DNA of 64,000 bases from Mytilus edulis (GCF_963676685.1 NC_092349.1:81418604-81482603); one strand, 5' to 3'. Numbered from the stretch's first letter, positions 44,101 through 54,557 are shown. Numbers and translations are program-made. Notes: a model not told the origin generated them from the letters alone.

Positions 44101-47100
44101 GTGTAACCTACTGACACACCATATTATATGGTGTGTCAGTAGGTTACACGATGGAACTGAATGTTTCATAAAGACAAAATATACCTTATAAAAGTAGAAT
44201 GAATATAACAGATTGATGATTGATATAAACCAGGTGTAAACTTAAAGAGTTTCTTCATTTGGAACCCTTGATGCAAACTTCCTTGTAAGCGGTCACCCTA
44301 TTTCTTGGAAAAGGTGAAAAACAAGTCTTAAGTGTAGTGTACTTGTGGACATATAGGAAAATAAAAACATATGCAAATGATTCTGGAATCTTTCTTCACA
44401 GAAATAGAGAATTCAGATTGAAAAAATTGAAATCATTTTGTTTTTTTACCTCAAGCTCGGCTCTCAAGTGGAAAATATTTGCGATAATCTGTTTTCTTTT
44501 CTTGTGGTAAAAGGAAATTAATAAACACATAAGTACAAATTCTTAGGTAAAAACACTTTTTTTAAATTAACAAAATGTGCAATTTCTTTTGTTTAATGGT
44601 CTATCTTAGTTAAAGTTTATGTATCAAATGAAAAATTAAGAGATGCACACGACTGATTTCTTTTAAAGCTATATCTTACATACATGATGGCTGTTGTATC
44701 TGGTGAAAGTTTAGGAGATGTACCACCCAGTATTTTTTTCCAGGGGACAGAGGTTTGGACTGAGGTATAGATGTAAAACCCAGTATTTCTCCAGGGGACA
44801 GAGGTTTGGACTGAGGTATAGATGTACAACCCAGTATTTCCCCAGGGGACAGAGGTTTGGACTGAGGTATAGGAGATGTACAACCCAGTATTTCTCCAGG
44901 GGACAGAGGTTTGGACTGAGGTATAGATGTACAACCCAGTATTTCTCCTGGGGACAGAGGTTTGGACTGAGGTGTAGTTATCTTGTATAGCCACTGTATA
45001 AACATTAATTTTCGTGGGGTTAAAATTTTGTGGTTTTGTATCCAAAAGTAAGTTCGTAGGGATTAATTTTCGTGGTTTTTAAGTTTAGAAAAAAATGATA
45101 TAAATGTCACTTTATCATTGACAAAACTCAATAAAACTGGTCTGAATTTTTACGGTTGGGAAAAATCAATAATTGCATTTCATAGTAACAGTGAGCACTA
45201 ATCAAGGGTTGTAACCTGCACACGCTAATTGCTTTTTACACACCTTTGATGTTTTATCCAAGGACAATGATTGTGTAATAAATGTATCATGACATAAATT
45301 GACAGTTATTGATGATTATCAATTACTGTACAAACAAAGGATAAGGCTTATCATCTGACTTAAAGAAAACCTTTAAGAAAACCTTTGAATATCTATGTCT
45401 AATCAATTAATCTATCTATTTCATTGTCTGCATTTATGTTCATCAATTATACATGATATAATGTCAATAGGATTTAGTCAGATCATAAAATAATGTAAAT
45501 CTACAGTTAAATTTTCGTTGGGGTTTTAATTTCATGGTTATTTCCTATCCTCGAAATAAACAAAATTATATCCCCCACGAAAATTTCTGATTTTACAGTA
45601 TATCTTACTTACATGATGGCTGTTGTATCTGGTGTAAGTTTAGGAGATGTACAACCCAGTATTTCTCCAGGGGACAGAGGTTTGGACTGAGGTATAGTAA
45701 TGGTGAAATCTTCTCTCAAAACACCAGCTGAGGACTACAATAAATAAATATTAAACCAGATGCTCCACAGGGCACAGCTTTATACGACCGCAGAGGTTGA
45801 ACCGTGAACGGTTGGGGCAAGTATGGACACAACATTCAAGCTGGATACAGCTCTGAATTTGGATTGTGATTTTAAATAGTTGTCACACCATAGGTTTCTG
45901 ACACAGAATGAATGTGGTCAGTCTGCCTAAGAATCAGACAGTGGTGAAAACATGACCAAAAAACCCCACTCAATTTGATATTGATTTTAGTTCATAATAT
46001 GTAGCTATGCACAAAAATGACATTCATTTCTGTTTTCTGCTCTGGTAATAGAAGATACAATTTGGTTGAAATGCACTCGAAATTAACGAATAAGGGGAGA
46101 TAATTCTGTAATTTGCTATCATTCTAACCAATTTTCTAGCCAAGTTATTTGATATTACCAGACACACACAAACGAAAGACTAATACTTTTTAAATCAGGA
46201 TGATGGTTAGTATTAAATAGCATGATTAGCTCGGTGGGTTTTTTCTTATCATGTTTTTAATTTTTACCTAAATTGCCTGATTCTTACAAAGACTGGCACT
46301 TAATAGTAACTTCTAAAACCAGATGCTCCGCAGGGCGCAGCTATATACGACTGCAGAGGTTGAACCCTGAACAGTTGGGGCAAGTATGGACACAACATTT
46401 AAGCTGGATTCAGCTCTAAATCTGGATTGTGATTAAATAGATGACCCAGCATAGGTTTCTGACACTTAAAATATTTTTTTTGACTTTGAGCAATTCACTA
46501 TGCTGTTGAATATGAATCCTCTCAAAATAATGTTTGAAGAAATTTTCTTTTTGTTTGTGAAATCTGAAATGAGAAAAATTTAACCCCCCCCCCCCCCCCC
46601 CCCATTTTTTTCACATCCCCCTTTCCCTTTTTCCAAAACTGATCTCAATTCAAATTCTTAATGGAGTTTGCAACAATAACTACTCATTTAAATACATCAT
46701 AAAATATTAAAATGTAAAATAAATCACTGAATGGTAAAGATTGTTTTAATTTATCAGTTGGTAGTAAAAGTGAATATACATTGTATATTGTATAAAACAA
46801 TGATTTAAATTGATTCAACTACTATTCTGGACAAAGAAAGATAACTCCAATTGAAAATTTCTTGCTATTGCACAATATTGTGCAATTAGATATTTCTTGC
46901 TATTGTGCAATACTGTGCAATTGAAAATATTTGCTATTGGACAATACTGTGCAATTGAAGATTTCTTGCTATTGCGCAATACTGTGCAATTGAAAATTGC
47001 TTGCTATTACACAATACTGTGCAATTGAAGATTTCTTGCTATTGCTGAATACTGTGCAATTGAAAATTTCTTGCTATTGCACAATACTTAATATAATAAT

Positions 47101-50100
47101 TTTGGATCCTGATTTGGACCAACTTGAAAACTGGGCCCATAATCAAAAATCTAAGTATGTGTTTAGGTTCAGCAGATCAAAAAAGCCCAAGAATTCAATT
47201 TTTGTTAAAATCAAACTTAGTTTAATTTTGGACACTTTGGACTGTAATTTAGACCAATTTGAAAACAGGACCAAAAATTAAGAATCTACATACACAGTTA
47301 GATTTGGCATATCAAAGAACCCCAATTATTCAATTTTTGATGAAATCAAACAAAGTTTAATTTTGGACCCCGATTTGGACCAACTTGAAAACTGGGCCAA
47401 TAATCAAAAATCTAAGTACATTTTTAGATTCAGCATATCTAAGAACCCCAAGGATTCAATTTTTGTTAAAATCAAACTACGTTTAATTTTGGACCCTTTG
47501 AACCTTAATGTAGACAAATTTGAAAACGGGACCAAAAATTAAGAATCTACATACACAGTTAGATTCGGCATATCAAAGAACCCCAATTATTCAATTTTTG
47601 ATGAAATCTTTTGGACCCTTTGAGCCCCTTATTCCTAAACTGTTGGGACCAAACCTCCCAAAATCAAACCCAACCTGCCTTTTATGTTCATAAACCTTGT
47701 ATATAAAATTCATAGATTTCTATTTACTAATACTAAAGTTATGGTGCGAAAACCAAGAATAATGCTTATTTGGACCCCTTTTTGGCCCCTAATTCCTAAA
47801 CTGTTGAGACCAAAATTCCCAAAATTAACCCCAACCTTCCTTTTGTGTTCATAAACCTTGTGTCAAAATTTCATAGATTTCAATTTACTTAAACTAAAGT
47901 TACAGTGCGAAAACCAAGAAAATGCTTATTTGGGCCCTTTTTGGCCCCTAATTCCTAAAATATTGGGACCAAAACTCCCAAAATCAATCCCAACCATCCT
48001 TTTGTGGTCATAAACCTTGTGTTAAAATTTCATAGATTTCTATTCACTTTTACTAAAGTTAGAGTGCGAAAACTAAAAGTATTCGGACGACAAAACAAGA
48101 CAACGACGACGCCAACGTGATAGCAATATACGACGAAAAATTAAAATTTTTGCGGTCGTATAAAAATAATGTGGAATGTTATAAAGGGACACAGATGATG
48201 CCCCTGCTAGCATATAACTTTATAAAGGGACATAATTCAATAACTGTAAAAGTGAAGCTGCCAAAAAATGAACTTAAACTGAGTTTAGAGGTAATAAGCA
48301 TTATATACACATTTCATTGACAAACTTAAGTTAAGAGAACAGAAACGAAAAAATTCTTCAATTTTTCCACTTGTAAAGGGGCATAACCCTAGAATGGTAA
48401 TCAAAGTGCTTGTAATCACTGAGTGGTAATTGGTTATGTTGATTCAACTATTATTTTGGACAAAGAAAGATAACTCCAATTTTCAAGAAAATTTCATAAA
48501 GCATTGGTGTTAGGTGATTCAACAACCATTCTGAAAAAAGAAAGATAACTCCAATTTATTGTCTTGAAACTACAAAAATGCTTGTTTTTGGACCTTTTTT
48601 GGCCCTTTATTCCTAGACTGTTTGCCCCATAACCCTTAAAATATATCGCAACCTTCTACTTATGGTATTAAACATTGTGGTACATTTCAGAACAATTGAA
48701 ATACTTATACACAACTTATTGTTTTGCAATAGATAAATGCTTGTTTTGGGCCCCTTTGGTCCCCTTTTTCCTCAACCTTAAGGACCATAACCCCCAAAAT
48801 CATTCCCAAACTTCCTTTTGTGGTTATAAACATTGTGTTAAAATTTTATTGATTTCTATTTACTTATACTAAAGTTATTATCCGGAAACCATCTGTTTTC
48901 AGACGACGCTGATGACGCTGACACGCTGACAATGCTGAAGAACGTCAGGATACAAATATACAAAAAAAATTTGCGGTCGTATGAAAATAATTCAAGAGCA
49001 TGTCTCAAGTCAGGAGCCTGTAATTCAGTGGTTGTAGTTTGTTTCTGTGCTACATATTTGTTTTCATTCATTTTTTGTACATACATTAGGTTGTTAGTTT
49101 TCTCGTTTAAATTGTTAAACATTGTCATTTCGGGGTCTTTTAAAGCTGACTATGTATTATGGGCTTTGCTCATTGTTGAAGGCCGTACAGTGACCTATTT
49201 AAGTGTCATTTGGTCTCTTGGTCTCTTGTGGAGATGTGTCTCATTGGCAATCCTACCACATCCTCTTTTTTATACAAACCGTAACTTATAGAACAGTACC
49301 TGTAGTGCAGCCACAAACTGGATAGTGCTGACAAGTGCTAGATGGTCTCCTGGTTTAAAGTTATGTTTCAGTGTGTCCATAAAATGCATCATGTCGATAG
49401 CTATATCAACAAATACATACAGCATCTGTATACCTTCTGTTCTGTCTATAGGTACTACAAATATAAGTATAAGCATGATAAGAAACAAGAATGTGTCCAT
49501 AGTACACAGATGTCCCTATCGCATTATCATTTTCTGTGTTCAATGGACCATTAAAATTAGAAAGATCATATCATAGGGAACATGTGTACTAAGTTTAAGT
49601 TGATTGGACTTCAACTTCATCAAAAACTACCTTGACAAAAAACTTTAACCAAAAACTTTAACCTGAAACTTGCACTATCATTTTCTGTGTTCAATGGACC
49701 GTGAAATTGGAGTAAAAACTCTAATTTGACATTAAAATTAGAAAGATCATATCATAGGGAAGATGTATAATCAGTTTCAAGTTGATTGGACTTCAACTTC
49801 ATCAAAAACTACCTTGACCAAAATCTTTAACCTGAAGCAGGACAGATGGATGAACGGATGGAAAAACAGATGGGAATGGACAGAAGGACACACAGACCAG
49901 AAAACATAATGCCCTCTACTATCTAGGGGAAGCATAAAAACAAAAATGAGTCCCCAGTACACAGATGCCCCATCCGCACTATCATTTTCTATCTTCAGTG
50001 GACCATGAAAATCGTGGAAAATTTTAAATTTGGCATTAAGGTGCCAATTTTTACTCCATGTTGAAAGTCTCACTGATTTGCTTTGTTATAATTTTGTTTA

Positions 50101-53100
50101 GGTATTACAATTGGTTCCATTTACTAACCATGAATTTGTGATAGATTTGTATTTGCTTAACATTAAGTGGTACTAATCATGAAATTTAAGATAACTAGTA
50201 CCTTATCAATTGATGAAAATTCATGGTACAATAATCTAAATTACTGTAAATAAGTACTAAAATGATATATCTTGCTAATGTTAACAGTTTAACTTTTAAT
50301 TCTTTTTGTTGCGATTTTGAATATTTTTGAATACGCTTTCTCAGTTTTTTTAGAAAAATCTAACCACAATAACACCCCAATCAAAGCATTACCATTAATT
50401 ATTCATATCTAATGCTTTTAGACAACTTACTGAGACAGCTGTGACCGTAATGTACCATCAGATCACAACCAAGAGCTTTAGCAGTGTAGTCATCAACACA
50501 ACAGGCTCCATAGGTAACATCACCCATGATCAATGTATCTGCATCTGTAAATCTGTAGCCAAATGATTAAGTGATCTATATTACACAGTTTTATTCTATA
50601 GGAGTGAGTACATTAAATAAAATGTGTACCATGTGCTGTGATTCTACAAATATTACCATTACAAAATATGTGAATACAATTGTTTAGCAGTTCAGTATTT
50701 ATCATATTCATTTAGCATGCGTAAACTATAGGTTAGAGAAAGCAAATTTTGATTAAACTAAAACTAAAAGGGTCTGAAACAGTATACATATTTTCACATT
50801 TTAGCATATGCATACCCGTAGCCAGGGGGTTGGGACAAACCCCCCCCCCTTGAAAACAAATAATGACTGTTAAAGTCAATGTTCTGTTCGAATTGTGACT
50901 GTTAAAGTCAAGTTTTTGAGGCCAAATAACCCCCTTTGGAAATTCCTGGCTACGGGCCTGATATGCACCTATTTCACAAATTAAGTATTGCTTAAATGCA
51001 TTTGTATATATCTTATTTTGCTTAATCTAAAATTTTGTATTTGTACATTTGAATTAATGAATAATGAAAATTTTCATAAAGTCATGAAAGTCTTTTATAG
51101 CTATAACATATATACATTAATAATAAAACTGGCTGCTTACTAAAAAATGAATATACAATCGTCTGATATGTAAATGTATTCTTTAAATTGGTTGAAAACT
51201 TTACAATTGTCATTTGATAGCTATAGAGTATATATAGTTATTAAACAGTTTTTACCCTTTAATGGCCCTCTGATGTTTTCTGCTTTAAGTCGGGCTGTTG
51301 TCTTTTTGACATATTCACCATTTCATATCTACATTTTATTCACATGCACTTAAGTAAACTGTATAATTGTATTGGTGTTTTCACAAAAAATGTACCTACA
51401 GCAAACAACATGAAAAAATTTAGGCACATAAAAAAAGTACACATACAGTTATCCCTAAAAGTCTGAGATAACACTTACTCTTCTATAATATCTGCTATAA
51501 CACAGGCGAATACAAGTAGACCTTCTGGAAACTGTAGGGCAACTGAAAAACAGAATATGGTATGGATTTTATCTCTTTATTTTGGAAAACTAAGTACAGT
51601 TGTTAATGTATATGTCATTTGGTTTCTGGAGGACAGTTGTCTCATTGGTTATTATACCACATCTTCTTATTTTTATATAAATCAGATTCGTTTTCCTTCT
51701 GCTTAGATAAAGTAGACAACTTTTGATTTTTTTTTTTAGATAAGGTAAACAATTTTATCATTTGATTGAAACATCTAAGATTATTTTTTTTATTCTAATC
51801 TCCATTTACAATGATTTATGTATTTTGATATTATAGTCTCCAACATTTGAAATAGTTTAAATTATCTCCCTTAGAGAAAAAGAAAAATTTTTTTTTTAGT
51901 TTTAAGCTTGTTTGAGTTGTACACTGGCTTCAATCTTTCTATCTTTTTCAAAATAACCTTTTGCAAATGTTTTACACCTTCTTGAAATGATTTATCAAGT
52001 GTTTCAATACCATTTCTTGACAAAACAAAATTTTAAAAGATTCCTTCCAACATGTCCAAGTAAGCATTTGTTTTTCAGTTATTTCACTACAAACATTGTA
52101 TTACAAGACATTTTAAATATCCTGTGTTGGAAAAGGCTTTTCCACAAACATTGGCAATAATGTATATAATGCTATCATTTATTCAGTACATGTAAACTGT
52201 AAACCAACTAATTTTTTTGAGCATTTTATTTTTCATGACTTTTGCGAGTAGAAAATAATGTGAATATCGAAAACTTTATATCATCCTTATTAATCTACAT
52301 CAAGTTAATTTGAGTATCACAAAATTAAATCACTGTGAAATTGTCTAGAAAGGGATGAACATAAATTATCAGCAAAATTAAGTTGGTTTACAATACAATA
52401 AATGTCATACCTCTTTTTGCTTCTATCATCTTGATCTTCCATATTGTTTTACAGATTTCAAAGTTGTAGTTATCTGGAAGCTGCAACGTAAACAATAAGA
52501 ATGAAGTATGCATATATTGCTTTTATTGATACTGGAAAAACTTACACATTATTAAAAAGAGCTTGCAAGTTTAAACCAAAATCATTTGAATATATTATCC
52601 AGTAAATAACAGCATTCAAATCATACATGTAAATAACGGCATAATTGAGATTGAATTGTGTCCCATTGTATTTATTAGAATGTTGTCAAGGGCAGTAAGC
52701 ACAGTAAAGTATTTTGAAAAATAAATGTTGGGAAAAAAATTCTTACCACATCTCCTTTTTTCACATTTAAGATACTGACAAAATACAATTAGCATTTTTT
52801 TTTTTACAATGTATTCAAAAATGTTTTTATTTTATCCTTACTTCAAAGCAATAATAATGAGGAAAAAAAATATTATAAAAAGTTAGTGAAAGATGATAAA
52901 AATTGTGCTTTAGACTGCCCTGCGATTTATTTGCACATGTCTCAAATCAACTTTTGATGAAAGAGTCAGATTTGCTAGCAAAAAAATAAAACAGTATAAA
53001 AATGCTGTTTTATCTAAAGAATTACATGTAGTATACCTTTCCTACTGCAAGTTTTAATTTGGGATCATTTAATATTTCATCTGGAATCTGATTCAGAATT

Positions 53101-54557
53101 TTCTTTGGTCCACCACCTGAAAATAATTATATTGTGTATTATCATTGCATGGTTGGAATAGGGATAGGCCAAAAATAAAATGTAAGTTGTTTGATGTTGC
53201 CTAACTACCCACCTAAAAAATTAAAGCAGCCTACTAAAATAGCGTTAATTTTGATGACAAGAAATTAATTCAATTTTATTTTTCTGCTCCAGCATGTCTA
53301 ACATTGTTTCTTGTGTAAAACCAGCTGAAAAAGTAAAATAACAAAAATACCGAACTCTAAGGAAAATTTGTAACAAAAAAGTTTGTATCTCTATTGCACC
53401 CAAAAAATATTTAAAAATCTATTCCTTCCTACCCAACTAGGGTATGCAAAGTTAATAAAAGATTTGCTTAAGGGTAACCTCACCCATTCGTCGGTACATA
53501 GATGTTAGAAGATGTAGTACATTTATAAGTGCCAATGAGAAAACTCTCCATCCAAGTCACAATTTGTAAAATGTAAACCATTATAGGTCGAAGTATATTT
53601 TCAATTGGGAGCCTTGGCTAACACATAACAATAAATGTCTTTTGTCTATTGTCCTGATCCAACATCCTTTATAACATTATAAACAATAATGCATGTGGCT
53701 CATTGTGTGTTATGCTGTCTTGAATCAAAACACATCAAGTACGTTGCCGTACATGATAAGTGCCGAAACGCAGATCATAAGTCTATTCCCCATTCTACAT
53801 GTGATACTTGACTGTAGACTGGGATCCCGCTATATATAATCACCTTGTTCTATAAATATGAAATATGTAATATGCATATTGATTTAGACAGGCAAACCTG
53901 AAGTCTAACTTGACTGGTCATAATTTGTACATATAAACCATGTTATCAGGTTATAGGCCAGTTCCGGGATACATTTTTCAAACGAATCTGTTATGTGACT
54001 TCCATCACCATGTGACAAAAATGTATGCATAGAAATTTCCAACACATGTTGAGCAAACGAGTGAAAAAGTTTTATTTTATACTGCACAAAATATTTGGGA
54101 AATTTAAATCTAAAAGGATGGTCACCCTCCCTCAGTCATACAACAATCATGATTATGTACTTACGGAACATTAATTATTTCTATACTTAGTTACCCTACA
54201 GAATGAAGATTATGAAAGTGCTGGAAACTTTTAATAGGGCAGGGATACAGGGGCGCCTTCTTTCTGGTAAATGACATCATAAAGGCGTGCGAAATTGACA
54301 ATATTTTGAAAGACATGATTCCAGAAATGACCTATCAGTTCAAATTATTTACATTATATTACAAATTTTTATCATAATGCTAATTTGGTACCCATGGTTG
54401 TTTTTTTTACTGTAATTATGCTAATTATATATTGGTAAAACAGTGTACATCAACAGAGGGCAAACATACATTATCTAAAACTGTTTTTACCAGAGAAAAC
54501 TTTCCTCTCTTGCTTTGCAACAACTATGCTGGCTGTTGTCTGGGTTTTAGTTTCCAT
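28895..54557 (-). CDS. DPH1: DPH1, 2-(3-amino-3-carboxypropyl)histidine synthase subunit 1 (12 coding exons)
   Basis: First enzyme of diphthamide synthesis: with DPH2 it transfers the 3-amino-3-carboxypropyl group of S-adenosylmethionine to a histidine of translation elongation factor 2, in the cytosol, using a [4Fe-4S] cluster. The reading join((-)54557-54491, 53116-53037, 52480-52411, 51542-51479, 50552-50431, 49454-49300, 45734-45613, 33076-33008, 32267-32111, 31699-31599, 30631-30553, 29176-28895) is 1368 nt, 455 aa, with GT..AG at every junction and all phases agreeing. The cluster cysteines are in GDVTYGACC (111/112), GEILGCTSP (214) and [11 protein letters not shown] (342). The length is close to that of animal DPH1 (about 440 aa). 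Intron 7 (12.5 kb) hosts a LINE and an amplified exon 7 fragment. It shares a 265-bp promoter gap with ROGDI. Confidence 0.95.
30553..30631 (-). CDS. DPH1: DPH1 exon 11 (third Fe-S cysteine)
   Basis: Encodes [14 protein letters not shown] and [11 protein letters not shown]; Cys 342 is the third cluster ligand. Acceptor gctttcag, donor gtaaat. Confidence 0.95.
30785..31025 (+). repeat. Dispersed repeat family D (ataatgtgtccatagaacac)
   Basis: In DPH1 intron 10. It shares gtgtccatag, ttcagtgga and cttggactacaacttgatcaa with the three copies at 49490-50050. It ends in a run of agacaaac/gacagat words. Confidence 0.6.
31102..31309. mobile_element. MITE, 208 bp, TA target site (Tc1/mariner-like)
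   Basis: Ends CTGTGGATTCATT..., inverted at the right, flanked by TA at 31100-31101 and 31310-31311. Internal words ttttcgtgg and ccacgaaa are also inverted. Non-coding, in DPH1 intron 10. Confidence 0.75.
31599..31699 (-). CDS. DPH1: DPH1 exon 10
   Basis: Encodes [20 protein letters not shown] then [14 protein letters not shown]. Acceptor atttcag, donor gtaagt, phase 2 out. Confidence 0.93.
32111..32267 (-). CDS. DPH1: DPH1 exon 9
   Basis: Encodes [15 protein letters not shown] and [18 protein letters not shown], among the most conserved DPH1 blocks. Acceptor gttacag, donor gtaagt. Confidence 0.95.
33008..33076 (-). CDS. DPH1: DPH1 exon 8
   Basis: Encodes [20 protein letters not shown], a DPH1 signature. 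Acceptor atttgcag, donor gtacag. Separated from exon 7 by 12.5 kb of mobile elements. Confidence 0.95.
33517..34207 (-). pseudogene. 5'-truncated LINE: RNase H domain and Cys/His tail
   Basis: Minus strand encodes the end of an RNase H domain, SQTALGIL then [20 protein letters not shown] and AKEAAKEAE, and a tail with [18 protein letters not shown] (C-x2-C-x7-H-x4-C). The frame is open from about 34200 to the stop at 33517. RNase H places it in a different non-LTR clade from the neighbouring LINE. It is truncated at its 5' side exactly where an A8 run (minus strand) marks the likely 3' end of the other LINE. Confidence 0.75.
34973..34980. repeat. Target duplication of the MITE, taaaggat
   Basis: Exact 8-bp match to 35731-35738 on the other side of the insertion. 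Confidence 0.9.
34981..35730. mobile_element. Palindromic MITE related to the P-like element
   Basis: 750 bp, almost entirely a palindrome (arms 34981 to about 35340 and about 35350-35730). Ends CACAGGCACTTG differ by one base from CACAGGTACTTG of the P-like element at 16873, and the duplication is also 8 bp (taaaggat). No coding capacity; non-autonomous, presumably moved by a P-type transposase. It is inserted in LINE ORF2 and its removal restores that frame. A 28-bp nested insert lengthens its right arm. Confidence 0.88.
35604..35631. mobile_element. 28-bp hairpin insert with 9-bp duplication
   Basis: agagacat...atgtctct inverted ends, flanked by the direct repeat ggttgaagc (35595-35603 and 35632-35640). 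It is present in only one arm of the MITE, so it entered after the palindrome formed. Confidence 0.6.
39197..39251 (-). ncRNA. Conserved-core hairpin, copy B
   Basis: Plus-strand core GACGTTGTGG, hexaloop TAAGTC, then CCACCATTGCC. Lower stem aaggtttctgg pairs with ccagttacctt through a two-base internal loop. Lies in LINE ORF1 coding sequence, where it encodes [10 protein letters not shown]. Confidence 0.55.
39354..39398 (-). ncRNA. Conserved-core hairpin, copy A
   Basis: Same core as copy B; lower stem tatcagt pairs with actgata, extended by ggg/ccc around a single bulged a. Also in ORF1; the core falls where the frame shifts between two ORF1 segments. Confidence 0.55.
40626..40686 (-). ncRNA. 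Conserved-core hairpin, copy C
   Basis: Same core; lower stem tactttaacacaga pairs with tctgtgtgtcaagta (about 13 pairs with a mismatch and a bulge). In ORF1, encoding [10 protein letters not shown]. Confidence 0.55.
41543..41588 (-). ncRNA. Conserved-core hairpin, copy D (between ORFs)
   Basis: Core with hexaloop TAAGCC; lower stem ttactgta-agg pairs with cct-tatacagtt with a two-base bulge. It lies outside the open frames, between the SGNH-like gene and ORF1, so its conservation is not explained by protein coding. Confidence 0.55.
41685..42419 (-). CDS. SGNH/GDSL-esterase-like protein of the LINE
   Basis: 244 aa, intact, upstream of ORF1 in the same orientation. LSDSKARYL near residue 28 resembles block I of SGNH hydrolases (D-S), [12 protein letters not shown] (about 83-94) fits block II/III, and [15 protein letters not shown] (about 218-232) matches the terminal D-x-x-H block. 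Esterase-like domains occur in ORF1 of some CR1-group LINEs; their substrate is not established. Whether this is a separate ORF or the front of ORF1 split by decay is unclear, since 230 bp without a shared frame separate them. Confidence 0.7.
   Translation of the reverse strand: MTEHKLEKYLKKTFNPPIGPSRLVPVVLSDSKARYLQSECKLSPEIDIKWWFKSGQTSTSGLAWLKDNLASKIGHLDNISLYVWLGTCDFTDYSRCDKIITLKHNPEEAASQLINNLKEFATLLAEYPGCKVTFLEIPIFSIYIWNRLHDHPDPNRFKADDNTLIKQILVVNDQIRALNNDHSSRSPSFSADIYHPISCNSKNTHRHGRDLYNFNLYLDGIHPKSALARVWLRKLAHRIKLDCW
43877..43996 (-). repeat. Inverted near-identical duplicate of 28005-28130
   Basis: 120 bp, lying in DPH1 intron 7 upstream of the LINE. It matches its partner except for the 6 bases missing here. 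Confidence 0.85.
44090..44160. repeat. Perfect 71-bp palindrome
   Basis: 35-bp arms (tcagttccatcgtgtaacct...) with a single central base at 44125 and no mismatch. Able to form a cruciform or hairpin. No clear flanking duplication; origin unknown. Confidence 0.9.
44684..44993 (-). pseudogene. Amplified copy of DPH1 exon 7 (five tandem units), frameshifted
   Basis: Minus strand repeats the exon 7 peptide [17 protein letters not shown] five times. The plus-strand landmark gacagaggtttggactg lies at 44746, 44797, 44848, 44902 and 44953, giving spacings of 51, 51, 54 and 51 bp, all multiples of three. The last unit continues into the exon 7 end and a good donor (gtatgtaag at 44683). An acceptor tttatacag is provided by the end of the neighbouring MITE. 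Two extra T in a run near 44731-44738 break the frame in the last unit. It lies 620 bp downstream of the genuine exon 7, so inclusion would introduce a stop. Confidence 0.85.
44994..45598. mobile_element. MITE-like element, ~605 bp, between exon 7 and its amplified copy
   Basis: Ends CTGTATAAACATTAATTTTCGTGG at the left and an inverted CTGTAAAATCAGAAATTTTCGTGG at the right, followed by TA. A related ttttcgtgg motif occurs in the 31102 MITE. No coding capacity. Confidence 0.55.
45613..45734 (-). CDS. DPH1: DPH1 exon 7 (second Fe-S cysteine)
   Basis: Encodes [19 protein letters not shown] followed by CTSPKL; Cys 214 is the second cluster ligand. Acceptor tattgtag, donor gtaagt, phase 2 out. 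An amplified, frameshifted copy of its 3' part lies at 44684-44993. Confidence 0.94.
45755..46480 (-). repeat. Two partial copies of dispersed repeat family B
   Basis: 3'-end fragments at 45755-45900 and 46315-46480, both starting accagatgctcc(a/g)cagggc and running to the gacacaac(a/c)tt block, reversed relative to 6055-6985. The sequence between them shows no gene. Confidence 0.75.
46578..46603. repeat. Poly-C tract
   Basis: More than 20 consecutive c, probably length-variable. Confidence 0.9.
46850..47092. repeat. Tandem repeat, ~35-bp unit containing a palindrome
   Basis: About seven units of cttgctattgcacaatactg + tgcaattgaagattt. Each unit holds the near-palindrome attgcacaatactgtgcaat. 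Confidence 0.85.
47095..48172 (-). repeat. Dispersed repeat family B, long copy
   Basis: Reverse-oriented copy of the 58358-59478 unit: sub-repeats with ttcctaaactgttgggacc and cataaaccttgtg, ending in tttgcggtcgtataaaaata. Short frames inside have no domains. Confidence 0.8.
48540..48985 (-). repeat. Dispersed repeat family B, partial copy
   Basis: Same sub-repeat structure, ending in tttgcggtcgtatgaaaata; more diverged than the preceding copy. Confidence 0.7.
49001..49270 (-). repeat. SINE-like repeat family C
   Basis: gtctcaagtcaggagcctgt through ctcattggcaatcctaccac. Lies just downstream of DPH1 exon 6, in the reverse orientation to the 10619 copy. Confidence 0.75.
49300..49454 (-). CDS. 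DPH1: DPH1 exon 6
   Basis: Encodes [20 protein letters not shown] and [14 protein letters not shown], a strongly conserved stretch. Acceptor tttgtag, donor gtactg. Confidence 0.95.
49490..50052 (-). repeat. Dispersed repeat family D, three partial tandem copies
   Basis: Blocks at about 49490-49630, 49670-49830 and 49930-50050 share ttttctgtgttcaatggacc and gattggacttcaacttcatc. No gene. Confidence 0.65.
50431..50552 (-). CDS. DPH1: DPH1 exon 5 (first Fe-S cysteine)
   Basis: Encodes [19 protein letters not shown] and VHYGHSCL, the invariant first cluster-cysteine block. Acceptor gctacag, donor gtaagt. Confidence 0.95.
50812..50958. mobile_element. MITE-like inverted repeat (cccgtagccagg)
   Basis: Ends cccgtagccaggggg and cctggctacggg in inverted orientation, with two internal copies of gtgactgttaaagtcaa. 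Non-coding, in DPH1 intron 4. Confidence 0.6.
51479..51542 (-). CDS. DPH1: DPH1 exon 4
   Basis: Encodes [19 protein letters not shown], the conserved LQ-x-PEGLL segment. Donor gtaagt. Confidence 0.92.
51600..51669 (-). repeat. SINE-like repeat family C fragment
   Basis: Short 5'-end fragment: gtcatttggtttctggagga to ccacatcttctta. In DPH1 intron 3. Confidence 0.6.
52411..52480 (-). CDS. DPH1: DPH1 exon 3
   Basis: Encodes [17 protein letters not shown], the conserved NYNFEI-x-KT-I-W motif. Phase 0 in, phase 1 out; donor gtatga. Confidence 0.9.
53037..53116 (-). CDS. DPH1: DPH1 exon 2
   Basis: Acceptor ttttcag, donor gtatac. Encodes [17 protein letters not shown], the conserved NQIP-x-EIL entry segment of DPH1. 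Confidence 0.9.
53503..53622 (+). repeat. SINE-like repeat family C fragment
   Basis: Diverged copy with gccaatgagaaaactctcca and accattataggtcgaagta. In DPH1 intron 1. Confidence 0.6.
54491..54557 (-). CDS. DPH1: DPH1 exon 1 (coding part)
   Basis: Starts at the ATG 54555-54557 and gives [20 protein letters not shown] then FS, ending in phase 1 at donor gtaaaaac. The N-terminus is poorly conserved in the family, so the start rests on the ATG being the first in frame and near the neighbouring gene's start. Confidence 0.8.

Noticed and set aside
44718..44990. 90-aa plus-strand frame with repeats of [10 protein letters not shown]
   Set aside because: Antisense shadow of the amplified DPH1 exon 7 units, whose minus-strand frame matches the true exon.
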